DNA of 64,000 nt, from the NCBI RefSeq assembly GCF_003002025.1, contig NZ_PVZB01000013.1, positions 1-64,000 on the forward strand. Direction: 5' to 3'. Origin of the DNA: Paraburkholderia sp. BL25I1N1. GTDB lineage: Bacteria > Pseudomonadota > Gammaproteobacteria > Burkholderiales > Burkholderiaceae. The notes beneath the pieces are model-generated. The model saw only the letters and a list, made by a program, of their open reading frames with translations. It was not told the DNA's origin and did no database searches. Positions within the stretch are counted from its first letter, which is position 1; each line of letters begins with the position of its first letter. The translations under genes and the position numbers were made by a program. Of this stretch, positions 26,305 through 35,079 are shown one piece after another.

Positions 26305-27645
26305 ATGGAATATAAGAAACTGATCGCCTGTCACGAGTGCGATCTGCTGTTTCGCAAGCCTCTGCTGCGGGACGGGCAGGCAGCGAGTTGCTCGCGTTGC
26401 CGTGCGAGCCTGAAAGGAACGCAGGGAGCGAGCGTGCCCCTCGACCGGATTGGTGCGCTCACCGTCGCAGCTTTGATCACATTCTGTATAGCGCAGGCTT
26501 TCCCGGTCATACAACTGCAGACCAACGGTATGACCTCGGAGGCGACGTTACTTGGCGCGGTGTGGGCGTTATGGACGGGCCACATGCGCATCGTCGCAAC
26601 GATGGTGTTGTGTTCAGCGATCCTGTTTCCGCTGATCGAACTCCTCGCGCTTCTCTATGTGCTTGTTCCGCTGCGCCTTGGCAAGGTAGTACGTCATTTC
26701 AATCGAATGCTTCGCGTCGTGCAGCTCATCCGTCCATGGGGCATGGTCGAAGTGTTCATGCTCGGCGTGGTCATCACGATCGTGAAAATGGTCAGCATGG
26801 CGCAGGTGATCCCTGGGCCAGGACTGTTTGCATTCGGCGCACTCACGTTGATGTTGGCGTTTCTCGGCGCTTTCGACCCGCGCGTGCTGTGGTCAGCGCG
26901 GGACGAAATAAAGCTTCGACGACCCACCGAGATCCGCTGGACCAGGGTAAAGCGCCGGTGCGCCTCGCGACGGCTGAGGTTCTTCGGGCGGAAGCGCGCG
27001 CCGGCGGTGCATTGGACGGCGCGGCGCGCCGGGCTCATGGCGTGTCATACCTGTGGACTGGTGCAGAAGCACATTGCGGGATCGTCGGACCAGCGCTGCT
27101 CCCGGTGCGAATCCGTGCTCCACACGCGCCATCCCGATAGCGTGACGCGCACGTCGAGCCTCGTTCTTGCCGCGGCACTCGCCTACCTACCCGCGAACCT
27201 GTTGCCTATCATGCACGCGTCGTCCCTCGGCCACTCGGAGGACGACACGATCCTCGGCGGTGTGGCGTACTTCTGGACTTCAGGCGACTGGCCGCTCGCC
27301 GTCGTCGTGTTCGTAGCCAGCGTCGTGGTGCCGATGCTCAAACTCGCAATTCTCACGCTGCAGATCGTCGCAGCCCGTCGCAGTCCGGACTGGCAGCCGC
27401 TCGAACGCGCGAGGCTGCATCGGCTCGTCGAGTGCGTAGGCCGGTGGTCGATGCTCGACGTCTTCGTTGTCGCACTGACGGTCGCGTTGGTGCACTTCGG
27501 TTCGTTTGCCGTTGTCACTGCCGGTCCGGGCGCGTTGGCCTTCGGCGCGGTGGTGATTCTCACCATGCTCGCGTCGCATCAGTTCGATCCGCGGCTGATC
27601 TGGGACAACGTGCGCTGCGAGCCAGCGCGTGGTTCACGGCCATGA
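26305..27645 (+). CDS. pqiA: PqiA, two-domain inner-membrane paraquat-inducible protein
   Basis: 446 residues with the duplicated PqiA architecture: a zinc ribbon (CHECDLLFRK near residue 9 and CSRCRASL near 31), four membrane helices, then a second ribbon (CHTCGLVQ and CSRCESVL, about 250-275) and four more helices. PqiA anchors the PqiABC lipid-transport bridge across the envelope, working with the MCE protein PqiB and the lipoprotein PqiC, which follow in order. Length and order match enterobacterial pqiABC. The operon is often stress-induced, but no SoxS-type site is evident. Confidence 0.9.
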   Translation: MEYKKLIACHECDLLFRKPLLRDGQAASCSRCRASLKGTQGASVPLDRIGALTVAALITFCIAQAFPVIQLQTNGMTSEATLLGAVWALWTGHMRIVATMVLCSAILFPLIELLALLYVLVPLRLGKVVRHFNRMLRVVQLIRPWGMVEVFMLGVVITIVKMVSMAQVIPGPGLFAFGALTLMLAFLGAFDPRVLWSARDEIKLRRPTEIRWTRVKRRCASRRLRFFGRKRAPAVHWTARRAGLMACHTCGLVQKHIAGSSDQRCSRCESVLHTRHPDSVTRTSSLVLAAALAYLPANLLPIMHASSLGHSEDDTILGGVAYFWTSGDWPLAVVVFVASVVVPMLKLAILTLQIVAARRSPDWQPLERARLHRLVECVGRWSMLDVFVVALTVALVHFGSFAVVTAGPGALAFGAVVILTMLASHQFDPRLIWDNVRCEPARGSRP

Positions 27646-27710
27646 ACGAATTCCTTTAGCGGCTTCCGCGCTTCTCAATAACCTCATATTTTCTACCCAC
27701 TCCACGATCG

Positions 27711-29306
27711 ATGCATCTTCCCACGCCACCCAGACCTGACATCAAACCGCGAAAACGCTGGATTCCCTCCCTCATCTGGTTAGTGCCACTCATCTGTGCG
27801 CTGATCGGTGTTGCGCTGGTAGTCAAATCCGTCACCGACAAGGGGCCGACGGTGACGGTCACATTCAGCAACGCTGAGGGCATGGAGGCGGGCAAAACGA
27901 AGGTCAAATACAAGGACGTGGAGATCGGTTCGGTTCAGTCGGTCGCGCTGTCAAAGGATCTGCAGCATGTCATCGTCACGATCGATCTGATCAAGCAGGC
28001 AGGAAAGTTCGCGAACCGAGGCACGCGCTTCTGGGTGGTTCGTCCGCGCGTGGGCGCTAACGGCATCTCGGGCCTCGGTACGCTGCTGTCCGGCGCGTAC
28101 ATCGGTGTCGACGTCGGGCAGTCTTCGGAAAGCCAAGCCGCGTTTGTCGGGCTCGAAAGTCCGCCTATTGTCACTTCTGGGCAGCGGGGGCATCAGTACA
28201 CGCTGAGAGGGGAGTCTTTGGGCTCCGTCGATATCGGCGCTCCGATCTTCTACCATCGCGTCAAGGTAGGCCAGGTGGTCGGCTTCTCGCTCGATCCGCA
28301 TGGCACCGGCGTCATCGTCAATGTTTTCGTCACCGCCCCGTTTGATCAATATGTCGGCACCAATACACGGTGGTGGCACGCAAGCGGTGTTGACCTTCGT
28401 CTGGATTCGAACGGATTGAAGCTCAATACACAATCTTTGGCGACGGTGGTTGTCGGAGGCCTGGCGTTCCAGTCGCCGCCGGGTCAGGACGCCGGACAAC
28501 CGGCCGGGGACAAGGCCGTGTTCCGGCTCGCATCGGACGAGTCGGACGCGATGCGCGAGCCCGACGGCGCGCCGCTCAATGTCGTGATGCGGTTCAACCA
28601 GTCGCTGCGTGGCCTGTCTGTCGGCGCGCCTGTCGACCTTAGAGGCATCGCGCTGGGGCAGGTGACGGACATCGGTATCGAATACAACGAAAAGGAGAAG
28701 AGTTTCAGCATGAAGGTATCGCTGGCGCTGTATCCCGACCGGCTCAGCCGGCGCTCTAACGAAGCGCTACCGGCTCCGAACTCGCAGGGTGGTCATGAGT
28801 TGCTGGAACACCTCGTCATGGAAGGAATGCGCGGTCAGTTGCGGACCGGCAATCTGCTGACAGGCCAGCTATTCGTGGCACTCGACATGTTTCCGAAAGC
28901 GCCTCGGGCGAGTGTCGATGTACATCGCAATCCTATTGAACTGCCGACTGTGCCGAACACCCTTGACGAACTTCAGGTGCAGATAGCCGACATTGCGAGG
29001 AAGCTGAATCAGGTGCCGTTCGACAGGATCGGAGCCAACCTTAACGGTGCACTTGAAAACGCCAACAAGCTGTTTGGTCACATGGACACAGAGGTCGTTC
29101 CACAAGCCCGCGACACGCTAGCGGCGGCGCAGAAAACCTTCAGTACCGCCGAAACGACGCTCCGGCAGACGGCGCCCATGCAGTCGGACGTCCAGGATGC
29201 GATGCAGGAACTCACGCGCACCCTGCAATCCCTCAATGCGCTCGCCGATTATCTGGAACGTCATCCCCAGGCGCTCCTGTTCGGGAAGAAAGGAGATCAA
29301 CGGTGA
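27711..29306 (+). CDS. pqiB: PqiB, MCE/MlaD-domain intermembrane lipid transport protein
   Basis: 531 residues: one N-terminal membrane segment (IPSLIWLVPLICALIGVALV), then three MCE repeats. The first starts at VTVTFSNAEGMEAGKTKVKYK, the second near GHQYTLRGESLGSVDIGAPI, the third near LNVVMRFNQSLRGLSVGAPV. A C-terminal helical region (residues 430-520) would form the needle that spans the periplasm. Lipids are thought to move through its central channel. No good ribosome-binding site is seen at the ATG; it is 65 bases after pqiA. Confidence 0.92.
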   Translation: MHLPTPPRPDIKPRKRWIPSLIWLVPLICALIGVALVVKSVTDKGPTVTVTFSNAEGMEAGKTKVKYKDVEIGSVQSVALSKDLQHVIVTIDLIKQAGKFANRGTRFWVVRPRVGANGISGLGTLLSGAYIGVDVGQSSESQAAFVGLESPPIVTSGQRGHQYTLRGESLGSVDIGAPIFYHRVKVGQVVGFSLDPHGTGVIVNVFVTAPFDQYVGTNTRWWHASGVDLRLDSNGLKLNTQSLATVVVGGLAFQSPPGQDAGQPAGDKAVFRLASDESDAMREPDGAPLNVVMRFNQSLRGLSVGAPVDLRGIALGQVTDIGIEYNEKEKSFSMKVSLALYPDRLSRRSNEALPAPNSQGGHELLEHLVMEGMRGQLRTGNLLTGQLFVALDMFPKAPRASVDVHRNPIELPTVPNTLDELQVQIADIARKLNQVPFDRIGANLNGALENANKLFGHMDTEVVPQARDTLAAAQKTFSTAETTLRQTAPMQSDVQDAMQELTRTLQSLNALADYLERHPQALLFGKKGDQR

Positions 29307-29980
29307 ACCTCATCCAATCCCGCGCGTGGCGCGCGGTCGCCCGTATTGCAACCTTCGTGGGTCTCGCCGCGCTGAGCGCCTGTGCTTCCCCGCCGGCACA
29401 CTTCTATACCCTCGGCACTGACAGGGAACCGACGCGTGAAAGCGTCACGGTCAGTCCTGCCTTCTGGATCGACATGCGCGTGGCGAAGGTGCCGGTTTCA
29501 GTGGCAAGGAGCCAGATCGTCGTACAGGACGATGCGGCGCGCGTCAGGATTCTGGAAGACGAGCGCTGGGCATCGCCGCTTGCAGACGAGATCCGCAATG
29601 CGCTGCTCGCAGCCGCGACTCGGCCGACGGGCCGACCCGACACGTTCCAGCCAGGTCATGCTGAGGACGCTCGCACGTATCAGGTCTCCGTCGACGTGCA
29701 GCGTTTTGAGTCGTGGCCGGGCTCACACGCGTTGATTGACGTCACCTGGAGTGTACGCAAGTCGAACGACTCACGAACATTGACCTGCCGCAGCATAGTC
29801 AGCCAGCCCGTATCGGCCGGCTACGATGCACTCGTCAACGGCCATCGAGTCGCAGTGAGAAGGATAGGCACTCAAATTGGCGACGCCGTCCGGGAATTGT
29901 CGGCGTCGGCGATTGCGCCGGCGCGCGTGCCTGCCGGCACGGGAGGCTCGGCGTTGTCATGCCCAGCTCTGGCGGGCTGA
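29303..29980 (+). CDS. pqiC: PqiC-type outer-membrane lipoprotein
   Basis: 225 residues, overlapping the pqiB stop by four bases. A signal sequence ends AALSACAS, a lipobox, followed by PPAHFYTLGTD, the typical ABC-transport auxiliary lipoprotein opening. The rest holds the conserved VQDDAARVRILEDERWASPLADEIRNAL segment (SPL-DE). It anchors PqiB at the outer membrane. The C-terminal Ala/Pro-rich tail is probably disordered. Confidence 0.88.
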   Translation: MNLIQSRAWRAVARIATFVGLAALSACASPPAHFYTLGTDREPTRESVTVSPAFWIDMRVAKVPVSVARSQIVVQDDAARVRILEDERWASPLADEIRNALLAAATRPTGRPDTFQPGHAEDARTYQVSVDVQRFESWPGSHALIDVTWSVRKSNDSRTLTCRSIVSQPVSAGYDALVNGHRVAVRRIGTQIGDAVRELSASAIAPARVPAGTGGSALSCPALAG

Positions 29981-30019
29981 ACCGATGCAGGAATTGGCGC
30001 ACCGCGCACCGGAAGGAAC

Positions 30020-30352
30020 ATGGAACGAAACCGCCACCGCACCTACGCGGGAACATTCAATATCGTCGGGACCGAGCCTTGCAACAGCAGCGGGAACGAC
30101 GATTCCTGCTTGCGTAAGGAGGCCAATGACGTGTGCATCGTGCTCTTTGATCGCTGGTGCGAACGCCGCGAGATTACGCCACTCATCTACCTGCTCCATG
30201 CGTGGCCGTTTTTGCCGTCGGCGTCTCATCCGGTCAGAACTCTGTCGCGAGCGCTTAGCGAACTTGCGAAGTGCCACAGCGAAGCTCTCGACGACCAGGA
30301 GCGCGAGCTCATTGCTAGTGTCAAGGCTTTAGCCGGCGGATTCTATCGCTAG
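30020..30352 (+). CDS. small hypothetical protein
   Basis: 110 residues, ATG preceded by GGAAGGAAC. The first 37 residues are polar. The remainder (CIVLFDRWCERREITPLIYL then LHAWPFLPSASHPVRTLSRAL) resembles small conserved Burkholderia proteins, as I recall, with a Trp/Cys patch and a C-terminal helix. Function unknown. It follows pqiC by 40 bases and may be co-transcribed. Confidence 0.5.
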   Translation: MERNRHRTYAGTFNIVGTEPCNSSGNDDSCLRKEANDVCIVLFDRWCERREITPLIYLLHAWPFLPSASHPVRTLSRALSELAKCHSEALDDQERELIASVKALAGGFYR

Positions 30353-30443
30353 CGGTCGACCGGACTTGTTCCCCGGTCCGCCACGCTGGCGGCTGATTTC
30401 AGGCGGCCAAGCCGTCGGAATTAGTGTGACCGGGCCCTCGAAC

Positions 30444-31196
30444 TCAAACGGCTTCAGTCCTTTCGTCGACGGCAGGCAGCGGACGCGCCGCGATCTTCTC
30501 CGCCTCTGCCCGCTTGATCCCGAGTGTGTACAACAGCGTGGCTGCTGTACGCTCGGGCAAGTGCTCTCCACTAAACCCAAGTTCCTTGAGTACGTTCGAC
30601 GCGGGTGCGCCGGGAGCGACGAAATTCAGGTCCGCGGCAATCACGGACAGCACGGTGCCCCCCACTGAAAGAAAGCCCATCAGCGGGTCTGCAAGCACAA
30701 AGCGCTTGGCCGCAATACCGTTGGCGATGTCTCGCAGCAGCCGTTGACCAAGACCGCGGCTCAGCGCGCGCGCTGAAAACCCTTCGCGTATCAGGAAACG
30801 TCCCCATACGGGGTCGCGCCGCGCGCGCATCACCGTGTGGCGCACGGCGACGGAAACCACCTCGGCCGGATCGGAAAGGCCACTGGCAACACGGTCCAGC
30901 ACGTCCGCGAAGTCCTTGAAGACGTTGTCGACAAGCGTCGAGTAAATCTCTTCTTTCGATTCAAAGTGGTTGTAGAACGAACCGAAGCCGACGTCGGCAG
31001 CCTCGGTGATCTCGTTGATCGCTACGCCTTCCATGCCTCTCTCAGCCATGAGCCTGAGGGCGGAGTCGAGCAGTCGGGCGCGCGTCTCGCGCTTGCGGCG
31101 CGCGCCGCGTGGCTCGCGCTCTTCTGCGACGGGAGCCGGGGACGGTGCGGCAGGGGCTGCGGGCTTTGCTGTCCGGCGATTTGATGGGTTAGGCAT
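30444..31196 (-). CDS. TetR-family repressor
   Basis: 250 residues with a Pro/Ala-rich N-terminal tail, then GARRKRETRARLLDSALRLM, helix-turn-helix VAINEITEAADVGFGSFYNH and a ligand domain with LSDPAEVVSVAVRHTVMRAR and REGFSARALSRGLGQRLLRD. It is a paralogue of the TetR at 19138 over its whole length. Its predicted promoter (TTGTCA, 17, TATACT) is 27 bases upstream, overlapping a rightward promoter whose operon is gone. A 5' stub of a third paralogue remains at 34540-34616. Confidence 0.9.
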   Translation of the reverse strand: MPNPSNRRTAKPAAPAAPSPAPVAEEREPRGARRKRETRARLLDSALRLMAERGMEGVAINEITEAADVGFGSFYNHFESKEEIYSTLVDNVFKDFADVLDRVASGLSDPAEVVSVAVRHTVMRARRDPVWGRFLIREGFSARALSRGLGQRLLRDIANGIAAKRFVLADPLMGFLSVGGTVLSVIAADLNFVAPGAPASNVLKELGFSGEHLPERTAATLLYTLGIKRAEAEKIAARPLPAVDERTEAV

Positions 31197-31223
31197 TGAT
31201 GGATCCGATCCTGGGCATGCCCA

Positions 31224-31278
31224 AGTATAGATTCAAACGTCTACATTGACAAAGTACGCAACCATGATGTTAGTGTCA
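31224..31278. promoter_or_regulatory. overlapping divergent promoters; rightward one is orphaned
   Basis: Leftward: TTGTCA (complement of 31247-31252), 17 bases, TATACT (complement of 31224-31229), driving the TetR gene. Rightward: TTGACA (31246-31251), 17 bases, GTTAGT (31269-31274), with TTGAC and GTCAA arms at the ends (31246-31250 and 31275-31279). No intact gene on the + strand follows for nearly 3 kb. Confidence 0.6.
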
Positions 31279-31315
31279 ACGGCAAAAGAGGCTGGTCTAA
31301 TGTACGACATATGGA

Positions 31316-31384
31316 GTGACTGTCGAGATGGCAGCCTTCGGCGAGCAACCAGTCGCCCGGCAGCGTCACTGGATCTCGCAATGA
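31316..31384 (+). pseudogene. 5' stub of the gene once driven by the orphan promoter
   Basis: After ATATGGAGT the frame reads GTG ACT GTC GAG ATG GCA GCC and ends after 22 codons. The same start (GTG ACT GTG GAG ACA GCA GCA) follows the homologous promoter at 34756, with changes mostly at third positions. This suggests a shared ancestral first gene that was lost here. Very short, so tentative. Confidence 0.3.
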
Positions 31385-31574
31385 ATGCGACCGTGCAGTC
31401 AAGACCTGTTATCTGATGGGCGCGGGCGGGATCAAGTCGTTTGTGCGACGACTCATTGGTCGGCAGTTCAAAGGCAAGACGTCTGTAGAGGGCTTGACGC
31501 GGCTTGAAAGCTTGCGCGTATTTCGCGCCATTGTAGAAGTCAAAAATTTCAGGCGTGCTATTTTGGATGACTAT

Positions 31575-34186
31575 CTATTCGATGACTGTAGACGGAATCC
31601 GAAGCTCCGCCGGTCCGGGATTGCGATCTGTGGGTTGTTGGTTCGAAATGCTACCGCTCATACCTCGGACTACGACCGTTCGAGAGATCGACAGCGGTAT
31701 TTCCGAAGCACGTAATCGCTTCAGGATTGCAAATAGCAGATCACTTCTCGTGTCGCCGGCGATCCTGGGGCTGGCGACATATCCGGTGGCGGTCAGTGTC
31801 ATTCCCTCAGGCGTCAACTGGCTGAAGATCACCGAAGGCGCGGGGCGGTCGAGAACCGATGGATGATCCAGGTAAGCTTCCAGAAGAACATCGCGTACCT
31901 GCTCCGGGTCGATGTCCAGCGCAAACGTAAGGCTCAGCGTGACAACTCCCTGCGTTTTGTTTCCCATTGTCACGTTCCGCACATTCTGCGAAATCAGGTG
32001 TGAATTGGGAACGATTACCGTTGATCTGTCCGCGAGCTGTATTTCGGTTGCACGTACACTGATACGCCGGATGTCGCCTTCAATGCCGGTGATACTGATC
32101 ATGTCGCCTACTTTGACCGGCCGTTCCGCAAGCAATGTTAGTCCGGAGATGAAGTTTTTAACGATCTCCTGCAGACCAAAGCCGATACCTACTGACAATG
32201 CGCTGACGATCCACGCCAGGTTATGCCATTTCACACCGAGTGCGGAAAAGGTTTGCAGCGCGACAAGGACATAGCCGACATTGGAGAACACCGTTAGCAG
32301 CGACGCGCGCATACCTGAACTCATTTGCGTCTTGGGCAGAAACTCGGTGTCGAGCCATTTGCGGACGAGTCCAACCAGATACAGACATAATGCGCAGGTA
32401 AAGATAGCGCTAAAAATATGGGCGGGAACAATATTGAGCGCGTGTAAGCGCTCGCCGCCGAGCACGCTGAGAATGCTGTCGATCAGGTCTGATGGCGTCG
32501 TCCCGAGCCCCCCGTGAGCAGTGCGATGACTGCAGCCAGTATCAATGCGCTACGCAGAACGCCAGACAGGATCGTTGCGACCTGTGCGAGATGGACTTCT
32601 TGTAGTCCGAATAGTTGCCCGACTGCTTTGCCGCTGGCGTGGCATGGGGAAAACACGCTTTCGGAAACATCATGGGCGAGCTTTGTCAGCAGATAAACGC
32701 TGCTCAGTACGAGATCGAACCAGACCAGTTCGTAGGTCAGGAACCGCGCAAACGAAATATAGCCACAAAGTAACGCAATCAGAGAAGCGCCGACGGCAAG
32801 GCAGACGGCGGCGTGAATAATCCCGGCGAGAGTCGAACGAGCCTCGGGCGATTCTCCTGCAGCGGCAAGCGCACGGCGTACCCGGTTTGCTCGTAAAAGC
32901 GACATACCGATGGTTAGCGCGACCACTAACGCAACCACGCCACGAGTAAAGAGGGTAATTTGCAGACTCGTGTCGATTGCGCGGTTGAGTTGCTCGACCG
33001 CACCTGAAAATAGCAACAGTGCGGCCAGTATCCATGGGAAAGGACGTAGCGCGCGAGCGACCGGATCTGCGATGGCCGGCAACCGCCATGACGGATGTCG
33101 TGTGCTAAGCAATGCCCGGCCGAGAGCAACAACCAACGCGCAGGTCACCACGTGTTTGATGAATTCGCTGGCGAAGCCCTGCAGCGTAGCGGGCACCGCC
33201 TGCTGGCGGGTCAACGCGAAATAGAATAGATCAACGACACATATAGTGGTCGCCACGGACGCGAATACGGTCGAGATCGCCATCGCGCTGCGCCGTAACC
33301 GGCCTTCCGGGAGGCGGTGCAGGCAGAACCGTTCCGATGCTCTGTCAAGAAGCCGCGTGCCAATCGTCGCGATGGCTAGAGCCAACAGCACAAGCAGCGC
33401 GGTTACGGCCCGATGCCCTTTTTGCCACGTCGATTGAATCTGCCCTTGGATCTGCCCAGTGAAGTCTCGCAGACGCTGATAATCAGCTGTGTCGGGATGG
33501 AACGCGGGCGCCCAGAACGCGGTGCTGACTACGCTGTCGGAACGAAGGGCCAACTGATCCTTTAGATGGTTGTGCAGCAGTCGGGTGATCTGCGCGCTCA
33601 GCTTGGCAAGGTTTTCCTTGATGGTTGCCGCTTGCCTGATTTCGGCGTCGAGTTGTAACTGCTCAGCAGCGAGCACATTGCGCTGTTGGGCGACTGCGGG
33701 CGTTTCCGCTGCGGATTCGGAAGCGGGTGCGGCTCCGAGTACGTCGAGCTGTGCATGCGTTTTCGCGCGATCAGGCTCCAGCGACGTGGTTATCAGCCTG
33801 TCGACGTCTTCGGCGACGTGCCGGCCCAGTGCATCCAGTTCGAACAACTGCGCATCGCTTGTTGCCGTCGAAGCACGCTGCCGTATCTGGTCCTGTCTAT
33901 TCTGCAGCGCATTGAGCGTTTGCAAAGCGATGGAACCTCCGCCCACGGAGGGCGAAACATCAGCGGGAGCGTCCAGACTGGAGGGCGGCAGCGCCGCCGC
34001 ATTCAGAGCGGCGCTGGCCAGGCCGAACATGATGAGCGCGATAAGGCGAAGTATGACGGCAACCACTTGTCGCACGACGTGAAGGTGGCGAAGAGTATGC
34101 ACTGGCGAAATCTGGCTCATGCGCGCGATACGTATGTGAGCGGAGTTGCATTCGGACGCGGCCGGGCGGGAAATCGGCTGCCGCAC
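31575..34186 (-). pseudogene. MscS-family mechanosensitive channel (DUF3772 type), frameshifted
   Basis: Two adjoining frames encode one protein of about 860 residues. The first (34186-32483, 567 residues) has a signal-like start, a periplasmic DUF3772-like domain and many membrane helices. The second (to 31575) has the MscS core: VSALSVGIGFGLQEIVKNFI, SGLTLLAERPVKVGDMISI, VIVPNSHLISQNVRN. The break lies at a run of six C on the + strand (32508-32513). One extra base there restores LLTGGLGTTPSDLIDSILSV, which reads straight from one frame to the other. It is therefore a single-base deletion, a sequencing error or a phase-variable tract. If translated as is, the product lacks the pore. Confidence 0.8.
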
Positions 34187-34411
34187 TGACTTGGGAAATG
34201 CTCAGCATTTGCCGTCATATGACGATCTCGGAAACAGATGGGATGGTTGCACGTCAGCATTTGGCAGTCTGGATGAGGGGTAGGGCGCGCGAAGCGACTA
34301 TTTCATTTATTTGGGACATACATCGGTCGCGATGCGGTGTCCGTGTGGATGAGCCAGAAACTGTGGGTCGCGGATGGTCATCTTGATCGAATGCGGCGGG
34401 ACCGTTGAAGG

Positions 34412-34443
34412 TTTCGACTCTGAATATTCATGCTCTCTTGCAT
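34412..34443 (-). pseudogene. 5' stub of a duplicate outer-membrane efflux gene
   Basis: Leftward from the ATG at 34443 the first codons give MQES-MNIQS, matching MQES-TDIRS at the start of the efflux gene at 15752. Upstream of it lies the matching promoter block. After about ten codons similarity ends. Confidence 0.5.
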
Positions 34444-34535
34444 GCTCCCGCGCTCCCTTGCCCTCTTTTCCAGTACGATCAGTCTAGTTATGGGGAGCGC
34501 ATCTGTCAACAAAAATAAACTGTACGGTTCAGATA
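34444..34535. promoter_or_regulatory. orphan copy of the efflux/TetR operator region
   Basis: This block repeats, with changes, the 15753-15845 promoter region: shared pieces include CAGTCTAGTTAT, CTGTCAACA and AAATAAACTGTACGGTTCAG. The palindrome AACTGTACGGTT is at 34518-34529. No intact efflux gene adjoins it, so it may act as a decoy or as a relic. Confidence 0.6.
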
Positions 34536-34539
34536 ATCT

Positions 34540-34616
34540 TCTGGCACGTCGATCGGGGCGACTGGCGCCGTATGGCTGGGACGCTTTGCTGCCCGGCGAT
34601 TTGTGGCGTCGGGCAT
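34540..34616 (-). pseudogene. 5' stub of a third TetR paralogue
   Basis: Leftward from the ATG at 34616 the frame reads MPDATNRRAAKRPSHTAPVA, combining features of the TetR N-termini at 19893 (MPDALNPRTRR, APVAP) and 31196 (MPNPSNRRTAK). It stops being alike before the helix-turn-helix, where it joins the foreign operator block. Its promoter remains intact upstream. Confidence 0.55.
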
Positions 34617-34641
34617 GACAGGTCGAGGCGTCCTCAGTCCA

Positions 34642-34695
34642 TGTATAGATGGAATCTCTATATTGACAAAAGTATCAGCGATGACTTTAATGTCA
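34642..34695. promoter_or_regulatory. divergent promoter module upstream of the VOC-FAH-ligase operon
   Basis: Rightward: TTGACA (34663-34668), 17 bases, TTTAAT (34686-34691). Leftward: TTGTCA (complement of 34664-34669), 16 bases, TATACA. The arms TTGAC and GTCA bound a 33-base module equal in length to those at 19950, 31246 and 44808. It is the best candidate promoter for the genes from 35080 on. Confidence 0.6.
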
Positions 34696-34755
34696 CTAAC
34701 GACGGCAGAGAGCCAGCGTTACAGACAACATGGCAAACGCCAAACGACAGATGGA

Positions 34756-35067
34756 GTGACTGTGGAGACAGCAGCAAAGGCGGGTGCCGCGCCGTCAAGC
34801 GGCATGGCCAGATTGCCCATCGGGAGCAACGGCTTCGTCTCGCCCAACACGATAGTTGGGAAGACCTCGAAGCCGCATTTCTTTGCGGGCTCGTGCCCGT
34901 CGAACGGGCTGCTTCGGTCCGATCGATCGCACGCGACGATCGGCCAGGACACTCCGGCCGCCGATGCAAATCGGCTCGTGCGCGAAAGACTTGCCTTGCA
35001 AGCGCAGCCCCGCCGTCTCATCAGCGCGCGAACCCTGGAAGCTGCATACTTCATCCGACCCGTCTGA
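34756..35067 (+). CDS. possible leader ORF of the catabolic operon
   Basis: A 103-codon frame from a GTG at 34756 with ATGGAGT just before it. It begins VTVETAAKAGAAPSSGMARL and ends 12 bases before the VOC gene. No family is recognised, and the C-terminal half (ERLALQAQPRRLISARTLEA) has no obvious domain. The similar start at 31316 supports translation of at least the first codons. It may be a truncated first enzyme of an older operon. Confidence 0.3.
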   Translation: MTVETAAKAGAAPSSGMARLPIGSNGFVSPNTIVGKTSKPHFFAGSCPSNGLLRSDRSHATIGQDTPAADANRLVRERLALQAQPRRLISARTLEAAYFIRPV

Positions 35068-35079
35068 TTTCCCATTGCC

